Of a stretch of DNA of 18,057 nt, positions 1 to 7,828 are shown piece by piece. The notes below the pieces were generated by a model, which saw only the letters and a list, made by a program, of their open reading frames with translations, did no database searches and had not been told where the DNA came from. Within the stretch, counting starts at the first letter, position 1, and every line of letters starts with the position of its first letter. The DNA lies in the NCBI GenBank assembly GCA_025359355.1, contig JANYGR010000230.1:1-18057 (forward strand), read 5' to 3'. This DNA comes from Bacteroidota bacterium (lineage in GTDB: Bacteria > Bacteroidota > Bacteroidia > B-17B0 > Aurantibacillaceae). The position numbers were made by a program, and so were the translations under genes.

Positions 1-315
1 CAAGGACAAAAATGCACAGAATATACAGTTAAAAACATCGATGAAAACACTCAAATAACCTACTGGATTGCTACTTCAAAATTTGATTTTTTCATTCCTT
101 TAGTAAAATTGTGGAACAGAAAAGACAAGCAAAGCATTTACTTTAACCAAATTAAAGATTTACCAAAAGGATCTATGCCAATGATGTCTGAAGAAAAAAC
201 ATTATCAGATATGAAGTCGGTAAGCAAATTAGAAATTTCTAAATTAGGTAAGGGCGCTGTAGATGCCTCTAAATTAGCTATTCCTGCAGACTACAATAAA
301 TTTGAACAAAAGTAA
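1..315 (+). CDS. C-terminal part of a DUF4412-like protein (5' end outside window)
   Basis: The reading frame is open from the first base to the TAA at 313-315, giving 104 residues without the N-terminus. The visible part starts GQKCTEY, continues with a segment rich in beta-strand-like stretches (TQITYWIA) and ends with the pattern LAIPADYNKFEQK. The 'G.KC..Y' motif followed by a terminal 'IP..Y' is what I associate with periplasmic DUF4412 proteins of Bacteroidota, whose function is unknown. A TTG at 109 could be taken for a start, but the frame upstream is open and protein-like, so this is a truncated gene and not a 68-residue one. A strong terminator follows 30 bases after the stop, so it is the last gene of its transcript. 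The family assignment is tentative; that this is a real coding frame is much surer. Confidence 0.6.
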   Translation, partial: QGQKCTEYTVKNIDENTQITYWIATSKFDFFIPLVKLWNRKDKQSIYFNQIKDLPKGSMPMMSEEKTLSDMKSVSKLEISKLGKGAVDASKLAIPADYNKFEQK

Positions 316-344
316 TTAGTACAATAATTACCTATATTATTTTT

Positions 345-369
345 AAAAAGCCCTTTTAGGGCTTTTTTT
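345..369 (+). terminator. Rho-independent terminator
   Basis: AAAAAGCCC (345-353) pairs with GGGCTTTTT (359-367) around the loop TTTTA, and the T run continues to 369. It lies 30 bases after the stop of the partial gene and separates it from the hydrolase gene that starts at 463. Confidence 0.85.
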
Positions 370-462
370 ATAGAATCAGGTATCTGATTTAAAAAATATT
401 AGAGCATAAAAAATAACTTTTATTTAATATACTTTAGTAACAACTAAAAAATCAACTATGAT

Positions 463-1710
463 ATGAAAAAACTATTTACACTATTATCAGCGCTCAGTAT
501 ATATACTGTTACGTTTGCGCAAACGTATCCTGTTGGACACATGAGCATTAATTTTAAAGATGCCAGCAGAACAGGGGGTTATACTATACCTGCTTCTGGC
601 GGAACGGTAGTAACTATGCCTGGCACAGGCCGAAATATTGGCACTGAAGTTTATTATCCTGCAACGGTAGCAGGTAATAATGCCGCTGTGGCAACAGGTC
701 AATTCCCCATAGTGGTTATGGGACATGGCTTTGCGATGACTTGGGACGCTTATGATAATATTTATAATCGATTGGCGTCATTAGGATATATCGTTTTAAT
801 GCCACGTACAGAGAGTGGTATTTTTCCAACCCCGGTTCACTTAGATTTTGGAAAAGACGAAGCCTTATTAGCAACCCTCGGTATGGGATTAAATACAGTA
901 TCAACGCCGTCTAATGTAGTTGTATTTAATGGCAAAGTATTACAAAAATCAGCTATTGGCGGTCATAGCATGGGTGCCGGCGCTTCATTTTTAGCAGCAG
1001 CTAATAATACAACCCTAACATGTTTATTTAATTTTGCCGCAGCCACAACTAATAATACTCCTAATTCTATCGCATCAGCGTCTTTAGTTACGGTTCCTAC
1101 TCTGATGATTTCAGGAGAAAATGATTCTGTGGCTGATACTACCGTTCAAAATAGCCATTATGCAGGTATTGTTAGCCCTAAAAAATTTCACACTATTATT
1201 ACTGGATTAACACACTGCGAAGTAGGTAATGGAACAAGCAGTACTTGCAACATAGGGCAGGCTTCATGTGGAAATACAACTTGTAATAACGTATTCTTTT
1301 TAAAATATATGGCATACTTAGAGCCATTTTTAAAAAATCAATTATATAGTGACTGCATTGCTGGTAATACATTTATGGCACTGATTTCTAATCCATCTGT
1401 TGATAGAGTTGGAAGAAAAATACAAGGTTCCATTGCTTGTGTTACAACTTCATTAGCAAATATTGACAATGAAGAAATAGGATCCCTATTTCCAAATCCA
1501 GTAGTTGATATTTTAAATGTACACTGCACATCTAAGACTACGCAATTACAAGTTACCAATATCATTGGAGAAGAACTTTTTATAGAAAATATAATGACAG
1601 TAACGACTGATGGGTTTAAATTGGATGCATCAGGGCTTAGTAAAGGAATTTATTTTTTAAACATAACATCAGGCAACAAAAAAATCAGTAAAAAATTCAT
1701 TAAACAATAA
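463..1710 (+). CDS. Secreted alpha/beta hydrolase with T9SS type A sorting domain
   Basis: A 415-residue protein. It opens with a Lys-Lys signal peptide ending TFAQ at about residue 20. The body resembles the chlorophyllase / platelet-activating-factor acetylhydrolase / cutinase-like group of alpha/beta hydrolases: an oxyanion-type VVMGHGF at about 85-91, the nucleophile elbow GHSMG with Ser169, GENDS with Asp221, and GLTHCE with His251, in the right order for a Ser-Asp-His triad. A Cys-rich stretch (residues about 252-276) follows the histidine and may form disulfides. The C-terminus, about residues 340-415, is a T9SS sorting domain (LFPNPVVD, then SKGIYFLNI, then KKFIKQ), so export to the outside or the cell surface through the type IX system is expected. 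The substrate is unknown; an ester is likely. The ATG at 463 is the only one in frame that yields a signal peptide. The gene stands alone between two terminators. Confidence 0.85.
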   Translation: MKKLFTLLSALSIYTVTFAQTYPVGHMSINFKDASRTGGYTIPASGGTVVTMPGTGRNIGTEVYYPATVAGNNAAVATGQFPIVVMGHGFAMTWDAYDNIYNRLASLGYIVLMPRTESGIFPTPVHLDFGKDEALLATLGMGLNTVSTPSNVVVFNGKVLQKSAIGGHSMGAGASFLAAANNTTLTCLFNFAAATTNNTPNSIASASLVTVPTLMISGENDSVADTTVQNSHYAGIVSPKKFHTIITGLTHCEVGNGTSSTCNIGQASCGNTTCNNVFFLKYMAYLEPFLKNQLYSDCIAGNTFMALISNPSVDRVGRKIQGSIACVTTSLANIDNEEIGSLFPNPVVDILNVHCTSKTTQLQVTNIIGEELFIENIMTVTTDGFKLDASGLSKGIYFLNITSGNKKISKKFIKQ

Positions 1711-1737
1711 GCTTTATTAATCACTATTTATTTTTCT

Positions 1738-1772
1738 AAAAAGCCCCAAATGACTGTCATTTGGGGCTTTTT
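1738..1772. terminator. Bidirectional terminator between convergent genes
   Basis: A 15-bp perfect stem, AAAAAGCCCCAAATG (1738-1752) with its complement at 1758-1772, loop ACTGT. It has an A run on one side and a T run on the other, so it can end the hydrolase transcript rightwards and the gldF-gldG-DUF4340 transcript leftwards. Confidence 0.9.
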
Positions 1773-1792
1773 AATGAATACATTACCTCTTG

Positions 1793-2818
1793 TTATTTAT
1801 CTTTTGTAAAATATCGATAGGTTTGTAATATTTTTCCAAAGACATAAAACTGAGCTACACCGTAATCTTTACCGTTATTATAACGAATAAATAATCTGTC
1901 AGGATCATATTTATAATTGACACCATACTGCTCGTTTTTACTTTGAATAGATTGTTTGTGGAAAAAATCGCAAACAAATTGTTGATCGTTTCTGTCGTTA
2001 ACGGTGAGTGTTGCAAATGGGAGAGCCGATTTAGCAAGCGAATCCACTAAGTGGTCATTTTTTTGTAAAACCACTTCGCAATTGATGTTTTGAAAATAAG
2101 CGATGTATTGTTTTAATTTGGCCTCATCAAATGCGATTTGCACCCCTTTTCTGTTTTTGAGATTAAAACGTTGCATACTAATTAAATCTAAAACAAAGGA
2201 TGAATCTGGCATTTCGTGTAATTCTAATTTTATTTGTTTAAGTTGAGGTGGTCGGAAACTCATCACCAAACGATCTCTCCAATCTAATTCATCAGTATTG
2301 TAGCGTGTTGTCAAAAAACCGTCAAAGCCTGGAATGTGGGTTACAAAAGGATCTGCATAGTTTTCGCCAGTTTCTAAATTCGTCAATAACATATAAGTTC
2401 CTAAATGATCTTGTGTTGTGTGCCCAACATAATATTGTTTTATTTTTTCTCCCTTGCTATAAATTTCTATTTTGGTAGATTTAGAAGACATAATTTTAAT
2501 CACGTTTTTTTTACCTGCCATGGAAATCGGCGATTGTACTTCTACCATTTTAATTGTATAAAGTAGAAGTGTAATGGCATCTGGACGAACATGATATTTT
2601 TTATCCAACATCCAACCCTCTTTTGTTCTTTCTAATAAAACCGATTTGCCTTCTTTATCTGCTAAAAATATTTTATCGATAGAAGCGGTATCTTTTATGG
2701 GGAAATCACTTGCCTCTTTATCAATCGTGGTTGACCCGCCCTTATGTTTATAAAAATAAACAGCAATGGCCGATAAGGCCAGTAATAAGGAAATAATAAC
2801 AATAGATGATTTTTTCAT
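1793..2818 (-). CDS. DUF4340 domain protein, membrane-anchored, third gene of the gldFG operon
   Basis: 341 residues. A single N-terminal membrane segment (about residues 5-22, IVIISLLLALSAIAVYFY) is followed by an extracytoplasmic domain that begins with the DUF4340 pattern 'DTASIDKIFLADKEGKSVLLER' split over residues about 43-65, containing a Trp-Met-Leu (EGWML) motif. DUF4340 proteins are regularly encoded next to the ABC-2 permease and the GldG-like auxiliary subunit. They are thought to belong to the same exporter assembly; no activity is established. It starts 34 bases after the gldG stop and ends 20 bases before a bidirectional terminator, so it is the last gene of the operon. No catalytic motif is visible. 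Confidence 0.8.
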   Translation of the reverse strand: MKKSSIVIISLLLALSAIAVYFYKHKGGSTTIDKEASDFPIKDTASIDKIFLADKEGKSVLLERTKEGWMLDKKYHVRPDAITLLLYTIKMVEVQSPISMAGKKNVIKIMSSKSTKIEIYSKGEKIKQYYVGHTTQDHLGTYMLLTNLETGENYADPFVTHIPGFDGFLTTRYNTDELDWRDRLVMSFRPPQLKQIKLELHEMPDSSFVLDLISMQRFNLKNRKGVQIAFDEAKLKQYIAYFQNINCEVVLQKNDHLVDSLAKSALPFATLTVNDRNDQQFVCDFFHKQSIQSKNEQYGVNYKYDPDRLFIRYNNGKDYGVAQFYVFGKILQTYRYFTKDK

Positions 2819-2852
2819 TTCGTATAATTTTTAGGCATGAAACGGTAAATAG

Positions 2853-4559
2853 TTATTTACTGTATTTTTTCTTGCGGATATAAAACTGAATTAATCCGGC
2901 AATCATAATAAGTAAGAGTGGCAGGCCAACGTTTATTAGTTTCCATTTAGTTTGCTGTGTTGCAATTCGTTTTTTATCTAATAAGCGAAGTTTCACTTCA
3001 CGAGAACGAAGTTGTAGTAAGCCTTCATCGTCCAATAAATAATTCATACAATTTAACAAAAACGTTTTATTAGCAAATTGATTTTTAGTATAAAGATCGT
3101 ATCCTACAGGATATATCATCCCTGTAGCCGCTTGATAACTGTTTTTTGCAATATCTCCATCAGCCACAACAATCATACGTGTTGGCTTACTTTTTTCCAT
3201 ATAGCCATAAGTACTATCTTCCATAAACACGGATGAAATACGGTTTTTAAAAACAGATTCAAATCGACCTTCTAGTAAGCAAGCTACATTTTGAAACGAA
3301 TTTTTAAATTGTTCTTCTTTTGGTTTGTACTTAATCATACCTAAACTAATACGAGCTGGTGTTGGCTGTGTTTTGGTATAACGGGAGGTTTGCAATAAAA
3401 TAGTTTTAGTAATATCTTTAGTTGCTATGGTATCTAAGGTTCCTATAAATTCCGTTCTAATTAAATCTAAATTTTTTACAATTGGGTGATTAGATGTGGG
3501 TAATAATAAGGGATAGTATACCCAAGGGAATAATTGAAAATTAGGTTGCCCTTGTTTAAACCCAACATTGATAGGTACTTGAGCACATTGCAAATCTTCA
3601 ACTAAAATAGGATTTAAGCGCACGCCATATTTGAATAAAATATCATCTAAGTTTAAATCATTTTTAAATCCTAAAGTAAAGCCCTTTAAATTAAAGGTGT
3701 CTCTGTTCACATAAACTGGATCAATAAGCCATAATGCTTTGCCGCCATGCATGATAAAATTATCAATGATAAATTTGTCTTTATCGTCAAATGCCGAGTC
3801 GGGTTGCGCAATTACAATGGCATCTGCGCCTTTAAGAGCATATAATTTGTTTCTGATATTAACACGAGATACATTGTAATATTCTGTTAATGAGCGCATG
3901 AAATCAGCACAATAAATAGTATCTAATTCGCCACGCCCTTCAAGAAATAAGACTTCTGGTTTTTTAACTAATTTGGTTTTACGAATGGTATTTGATAAAC
4001 CATATTCCATCTCTTGAACAGAGTTGTTAATACTTTGTTCTTGCTCATAACCCACTTGACGTTTGAAAATTTGCCAAACACTTTCTTTTCCTTTGTATGA
4101 ACAGATAGCGCCAGGCCAGATGAGTGTTTCAGAAGTTTTTTGCTGACTCTTATCCACTATTTGTTCGGGCATAATGCCTTTGTTGTAGAGTTGTTTCTCT
4201 AATTTATCAACCTCTTCTTTATTTGGATTTTCGGTGGGATTAATAAATTCGTATTCTAAATTATTATTTGAGTATGCTCTAAATTCATCAAGTATTTCTT
4301 TGGTTTCATTTTTTAAACGCGTGAAACTTGGGTTGAAATCGCCTTGTAAGTATACTTTTAAATAAACGACATCATCCAAATCTTGCAATAATTTACGAGT
4401 AGATTCAGAAAGTGTATAACGTTTTTCGGTTGTTAAATCGAAGCGCTTAAATGTAAATGAACAAATGAAGTTAAGGAGAGCTAAAATAGCCACTACCATT
4501 ATAATTGAAGCGATGTCTTTGCGTTTGCGTGAGGTTTGTTGATTTTTTTTCATTACCAT
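2853..4559 (-). CDS. gldG: Gliding-associated ABC transporter auxiliary subunit GldG
   Basis: 568 residues, the usual size for GldG. Membrane segment 1 is at about residues 16-36, after a basic N-terminus. It is followed by the family signature FDLTTEKRYTLSESTRKLL (residues 40-58). A large extracytoplasmic region of the ABC_transp_aux type follows, and a C-terminal membrane anchor lies at about 541-560 ahead of a basic tail (IRKKKYSK). In Flavobacterium johnsoniae GldA (ATPase), GldF and GldG form an ABC transporter needed for gliding; other Bacteroidota carry the same genes without proven gliding. The ATG at 4559 overlaps the gldF stop by 7 bases (ATGGTAATG), indicating translational coupling. 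A second in-frame ATG at 4553 would also work, so the exact start is open by two codons. No gldA is present in the window. Confidence 0.88.
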   Translation of the reverse strand: MVMKKNQQTSRKRKDIASIIMVVAILALLNFICSFTFKRFDLTTEKRYTLSESTRKLLQDLDDVVYLKVYLQGDFNPSFTRLKNETKEILDEFRAYSNNNLEYEFINPTENPNKEEVDKLEKQLYNKGIMPEQIVDKSQQKTSETLIWPGAICSYKGKESVWQIFKRQVGYEQEQSINNSVQEMEYGLSNTIRKTKLVKKPEVLFLEGRGELDTIYCADFMRSLTEYYNVSRVNIRNKLYALKGADAIVIAQPDSAFDDKDKFIIDNFIMHGGKALWLIDPVYVNRDTFNLKGFTLGFKNDLNLDDILFKYGVRLNPILVEDLQCAQVPINVGFKQGQPNFQLFPWVYYPLLLPTSNHPIVKNLDLIRTEFIGTLDTIATKDITKTILLQTSRYTKTQPTPARISLGMIKYKPKEEQFKNSFQNVACLLEGRFESVFKNRISSVFMEDSTYGYMEKSKPTRMIVVADGDIAKNSYQAATGMIYPVGYDLYTKNQFANKTFLLNCMNYLLDDEGLLQLRSREVKLRLLDKKRIATQQTKWKLINVGLPLLLIMIAGLIQFYIRKKKYSK

Positions 4560-5293
4560 TTCCTACTTTTTAAAACAAGATTTGATAATAAATTAAAAAT
4601 AGCGATGATGCTTAAAAAATAAACAACGTCTCGTGTATCAATCACGCCTCTACTCATACTAATATAATGTTCATTCATTCCTAGTCCTTTTACAAAGGCG
4701 TCGTATTTACCAAATAATCCTGACGCAGAAATAAAGTCAAACCCAACATAAGTAATAAAGCAAAGTAATAGTGACATAATAAAAGCAATGACTTGATTTT
4801 CGGAAATAGCAGAAGCAAAGGTTCCAACAGCTACAAAGCCCGCACCTAAAAACAGTAGCCCAATGTATGAGCCCCACATACCGCCTGTATCAAGGTTTCC
4901 TTTGGGGTATCCTAATTGATATACCGAATAATAATAAATAAGTGTTGGTAATAGGGATACGATCACTAAAATGACACCTGCAAAATATTTAGCTAATACA
5001 ATTTGTAATTCTGTTAATGGTCGTGTTAAGAGTAATTCAATCGTTCCTGTTTTTTTTTCTTCCGAAAAACTACGCATGGTAATGGCCGGAATTAAAAACA
5101 GATATACCCAAGGAGCTAAAATAAATAAGGGGTCGATATTAGCAAAACCATTGTCTAATACATTAGAACCAGCACTTTCGGTAGGTACTAACCACATAAA
5201 GGTTCCTATTCCAGTTATAAATACACCAATAGCAATATAACCAATGAGTGAACTTAAAAAACTTCGTATTTCTTTAATCAGTAAAGTGAACAT
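4553..5293 (-). CDS. gldF: Gliding-associated ABC-2 permease GldF
   Basis: 246 residues with about six membrane segments, near residues 12-35, 56-74, 102-124, 140-160, 166-185 and 223-241. The cytoplasmic loop after segment 2 carries RSFSEEKKTGTIELLLTRPL (residues 74-93), the hallmark of ABC-2 permeases of this group. This is the membrane subunit of the GldAFG-type exporter. Its stop overlaps the gldG start. The start at 5293 (MFTLLIKEIRSF) fits the family N-terminus. A -7 type box lies only 8 bases upstream, so the transcript may be almost leaderless. The gene is divergent from paaA, with 182 bases between the two starts. Confidence 0.88.
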   Translation of the reverse strand: MFTLLIKEIRSFLSSLIGYIAIGVFITGIGTFMWLVPTESAGSNVLDNGFANIDPLFILAPWVYLFLIPAITMRSFSEEKKTGTIELLLTRPLTELQIVLAKYFAGVILVIVSLLPTLIYYYSVYQLGYPKGNLDTGGMWGSYIGLLFLGAGFVAVGTFASAISENQVIAFIMSLLLCFITYVGFDFISASGLFGKYDAFVKGLGMNEHYISMSRGVIDTRDVVYFLSIIAIFNLLSNLVLKSRKW

Positions 5294-5301
5294 ATAGAAT
5301 C

Positions 5302-5309
5302 CAAAAATA
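5302..5309 (-). promoter_or_regulatory. Possible -7 box of the gldF operon
   Basis: On the minus strand the bases read TATTTTTG, a match to TAnnTTTG. It ends 8 bases before the gldF ATG, which would give a leader of only a few bases. No convincing -33 TTTG was found at the right distance, so this is weak. Confidence 0.35.
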
Positions 5310-5422
5310 GCAATAGATTTTTAAAATAGCTATTCTTCAAATCAAAGATTTAGTGCTTGGTTTTATTTAAACAACAATTGATTTTAAGTGTTTTATAGTC
5401 AAAGAATCAGAGTAAAAAATCC

Positions 5423-5454
5423 TTTGATAAATACGCCTCGTATGCGTATATTTG
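5423..5454 (+). promoter_or_regulatory. Promoter of the paa operon (Bacteroidota type)
   Basis: A -33 box TTTG (5423-5426) and a -7 box TATATTTG (5447-5454, matching TAnnTTTG) are separated by 20 bases, the spacing expected for the Bacteroidota primary sigma factor. Transcription would start near 5458-5460, about 16 bases before the ATG at 5476. That short leader is a further reason to reject the in-frame TTG at 5452, which lies inside the -7 box, as the paaA start. Confidence 0.8.
5431..5449 (+). promoter_or_regulatory. Candidate operator in the paa promoter
   Basis: The sequence ATACGCCTCGTATGCGTAT holds two nested inverted repeats: ATACGC with GCGTAT (7-base spacer) and ATACG with CGTAT (3-base spacer). 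It fills the spacer between the -33 and -7 boxes and overlaps the first bases of the -7 box. That is where a repressor would block the polymerase. No regulator gene of the PaaR or PaaX type is in the window, so the binding protein is unknown. Confidence 0.5.
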
Positions 5455-5475
5455 TATAATTCATTAACTAACAAA

Positions 5476-6417
5476 ATGGAAACAATTAATTTTGAAAATG
5501 TGTTTGAAGGCAAGTTAGCCAAAAACGAAATGGTGGAGCCAAAAGATTGGATGCCGGAAAACTACCGCAAACACTTAATCCGTCAAATATCGCAACATGC
5601 TCACTCTGAAATAGTAGGAATGTTGCCAGAAGGTAATTGGATAACGCGTGCCCCGAGTTTACGTTCTAAAATAGTATTATTAGCTAAAGTACAAGACGAA
5701 GGCGGGCATGGCTTATATTTATATACAGCAGCTGAAACCCTTGGGATTAGTCGCGATGAATTATTAGATAATTTACATACAGGTAAAGCAAAATACTCTT
5801 CTATTTTTAATTACCCAACCTTAACATGGGCTGATATTGGTGCTGTGGGCTGGTTAGTAGATGGTGCAGCAATTATGAATCAAGTAATGTTGCAGCGAGC
5901 TTCTTATGGGCCGTATGCTCGTGCGATGGTTCGTATTTGTAAAGAAGAAAGTTTTCATCAACGTCAAGGATTCGAAGTCATGACTCGCTTAGCTTTTGGA
6001 ACAACAGAACAAAAAGAAATGGCTCAGGATGCTCTTAATCGTTGGTGGTATCCTACGATGATGATGTTTGGCCCGCCTGATGCAGAATCACCAAATAGCG
6101 AAAACGCCATGAAATGGCGTATTAAGCGTGAAACGAACGATCAATTGCGTCAGAAATTTGTGAATCAAACGGTTCCTCAAGTAGAGTATTTAGGCTTAAC
6201 AGTTCCTGATGCACAATTAAAATGGAACGAAGAAAAAAAGGGCTACGATTTTAGCGAGCCTAATTGGGCTGAGTTTAAACAAATTATTAGCGGAAACGGC
6301 CCTTGCAATAAAGAACGTTTAGCGGCTCGCAATAAAGCGCATCATGATGGCGAATGGGTGAGAGCAGCAGCGATGGCTCATGCTAAAAAGAAAAATGAAG
6401 TATACGAAGCTGCGTAA
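5476..6417 (+). CDS. paaA: Phenylacetyl-CoA 1,2-epoxidase catalytic subunit PaaA
   Basis: Catalytic di-iron subunit of the PaaABC(E) multicomponent oxygenase, which epoxidises the ring of phenylacetyl-CoA in the cytoplasm. From the ATG at 5476 the protein has 313 residues, the family size. Carboxylate and histidine ligands are visible in the expected order: Glu45 (HSEIVG), Glu75 and His78 (DEGGH), Asp129 (LVDG), Glu158 and His161 (EESFH). These lie three residues further on than the ligand positions I recall for E. coli PaaA. An upstream in-frame TTG at 5452 would add 8 residues but lies in the -7 box of the promoter, so it is rejected. First gene of the paa operon; paaB follows after 102 bases. 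The reductase gene paaE is not nearby. Confidence 0.96.
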   Translation: METINFENVFEGKLAKNEMVEPKDWMPENYRKHLIRQISQHAHSEIVGMLPEGNWITRAPSLRSKIVLLAKVQDEGGHGLYLYTAAETLGISRDELLDNLHTGKAKYSSIFNYPTLTWADIGAVGWLVDGAAIMNQVMLQRASYGPYARAMVRICKEESFHQRQGFEVMTRLAFGTTEQKEMAQDALNRWWYPTMMMFGPPDAESPNSENAMKWRIKRETNDQLRQKFVNQTVPQVEYLGLTVPDAQLKWNEEKKGYDFSEPNWAEFKQIISGNGPCNKERLAARNKAHHDGEWVRAAAMAHAKKKNEVYEAA

Positions 6418-6426
6418 ACAAATTAG

Positions 6427-6500
6427 AAATGTTGAATTAGAAATTATTAATACGATTCAAGTTTTATGTTCATTGTTAATGAAATTTAAAATGTTGAATT
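6427..6500 (+). repeat. Two copies of AAATGTTGAATT between paaA and paaB
   Basis: The 12-mer AAATGTTGAATT occurs at 6427-6438 and 6489-6500, both in the AT-rich gap between paaA and paaB. The second copy is followed by TTAAAATTTAAAATT. The same 12-mer occurs twice more in front of sucD (16089-16114). Function unknown. Confidence 0.7.
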
Positions 6501-6519
6501 TAAAATTTAAAATTATTTT

Positions 6520-6807
6520 ATGAGTGATAATCAAGGCCCAGTTTGGGAAGTATTTGTACAAAAAAAAGCAGGACAACCATTTGTTCACTGTGGAAGTTTA
6601 CACGCGTTTGATAAAGAGATGGCATTGCAAAATGCTCGCGATTTATACACACGCAGAAGTGAGGGAATGTCTCTATGGGTAGTGCCTTCAAATGCTATTA
6701 CAGCTAGTAGTCCAGAAGATCAAGGGCCATTTTTTGAATCGGCTAACGATAAAGTTTATCGTCATCCAACGTTTTATCAAATTCCAGATGCAATTGGACA
6801 CATGTAA
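6520..6807 (+). CDS. paaB: Phenylacetyl-CoA 1,2-epoxidase subunit PaaB
   Basis: 95 residues, the normal length of PaaB, the small subunit that bridges PaaAC heterodimers in the epoxidase. Family features are the start GPVWEVFVQKKAGQPFVHCG (residues 6-25), then HAFDKEMALQNARDLYTRR (28-46), SLWVVPS (51-57) and the C-terminal RHPTFYQIP (81-89). No catalytic residues are expected. The ATG at 6520 gives the standard N-terminus. It lies in the paa operon between paaA and paaC; the 151-base gap after it contains a repeat fragment but no gene. Confidence 0.95.
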   Translation: MSDNQGPVWEVFVQKKAGQPFVHCGSLHAFDKEMALQNARDLYTRRSEGMSLWVVPSNAITASSPEDQGPFFESANDKVYRHPTFYQIPDAIGHM

Positions 6808-6901
6808 TTATTAGACCAAAAAGATTTAAGGGATATTTTGACAAAAGAGATTTTGAAAAAAGCAATTAAATCATGAAGTAAAAATTGATATTGTAAAATG
6901 A

Positions 6902-6946
6902 CGCTCAGTGACCTCTGCAAAAATACGCTGCGAACTCTGTGGTTAA
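6902..6946. repeat. Degenerate 'ACCACAGAG/GCAGAG' intergenic repeat
   Basis: On the minus strand this reads AACCACAGAGTTCGCAGCG, a few A/T bases, then GCAGAGGTCACTGAGCG. It is built from related units (CACAGAG, CGCAGCG, GCAGAG, CACTGAG) spaced about a helix turn apart. I recognise it as resembling the 'accacagaggcacagag' class of repeats scattered between genes in many environmental bacteria. No function is known. It lies just before paaC. Confidence 0.5.
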
Positions 6947-6958
6947 ACAAAAACTATA

Positions 6959-7717
6959 ATGACAACACAAGAAGCACTTTTTAAATATACACTACGCTTA
7001 GGTGATACTAATTTAATTTTAGGTCAGCGTTTAAGCGAATGGACAGGACACGGTCCTTTTTTAGAAGAAGATTTAGCATTAACAAATATTGCTTTAGATA
7101 TTATTGGCACCGCAAATTCTTTATTAGAATATGCCGCAAGCGTTGAAAACAAAGAGAGAACAGCCGATGACTTAGCATTTCATAGAAATGATAGACAGTA
7201 TTATAATCTTCAAATTACAGAACTACCAAATGGTGATTATGCTAGAACCATTGTACGTCAGGCATTGATTGATTGTTTTGATTTATATTTTTATCAGGAG
7301 TTAGCAAAAAGTAAAGACGAAACGTTATCAGGCATTGCTAATAAATCTATTAGAGAAGTAACGTATCATTTACGCCACACTTCGTCGTGGATAGAACGTT
7401 TTGGAGATGGCACAGAAGACAGCCATAATAAAGCGCAAACTGCACTAAATGAATTGTGGCAGTATACAGGCGAGTTGTTTGAAATGAACGAAGTAGATGA
7501 AGTTTTAATAAAAGAAGGAGTCGCTGTTGATTTGAATATTGTAAAACAAAAGTGGGAAAAACATATCTCTGAATTATTCCAAAAATCAACATTAGTAATT
7601 CCTGAAAATGTATTTATGCAAACAGGTAGCCGTAAATGCATACACACGGAGCACTTAGCATTTATATTGGCTGAAATGCAAGCCTTACCAAGAATGTACC
7701 CAGATGCTAAATGGTAA
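6959..7717 (+). CDS. paaC: Phenylacetyl-CoA 1,2-epoxidase structural subunit PaaC
   Basis: 252 residues, the family size. PaaC is a ferritin-like paralogue of PaaA that has lost its metal site and supports PaaA in the heterodimer. Visible family segments: LRLGDTNLILGQRLSEWTGHG (start of helix 1, from residue 12), LEEDLALTNIALDIIGTA (35-52), DFLY-like 'DLAFHRNDRQYYN' (70-82), EVTYHLRHTSSWIERFGDGT (about 132-151) and the C-terminal GGR-like 'GSRKCIHTEHLAFILAEMQ'. The ATG at 6959 gives the normal N-terminus MTTQEALFKY. The stop is followed by 111 AT-rich bases before a 35-codon ORF. Confidence 0.95.
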   Translation: MTTQEALFKYTLRLGDTNLILGQRLSEWTGHGPFLEEDLALTNIALDIIGTANSLLEYAASVENKERTADDLAFHRNDRQYYNLQITELPNGDYARTIVRQALIDCFDLYFYQELAKSKDETLSGIANKSIREVTYHLRHTSSWIERFGDGTEDSHNKAQTALNELWQYTGELFEMNEVDEVLIKEGVAVDLNIVKQKWEKHISELFQKSTLVIPENVFMQTGSRKCIHTEHLAFILAEMQALPRMYPDAKW

Positions 7718-7828
7718 TTTTTAAGAGATTTGAAAGACAGAAGAGATATTAGGGATTGTAGCGATGTTGTAATTGAGCAATTAAATTAGTTGAAAATAAC
7801 AAAACCCATTATTTGATCAAGATAAAAT

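Noticed and set aside
109..315. A short independent gene starting at TTG 109
   Set aside because: The same frame is open and protein-like back to base 1, so this is the tail of a longer gene.
5452..5475. An N-terminal extension of PaaA from TTG at 5452
   Set aside because: The TTG is inside the -7 box of the promoter, so it would not be transcribed, and the ATG at 5476 gives the normal family start.
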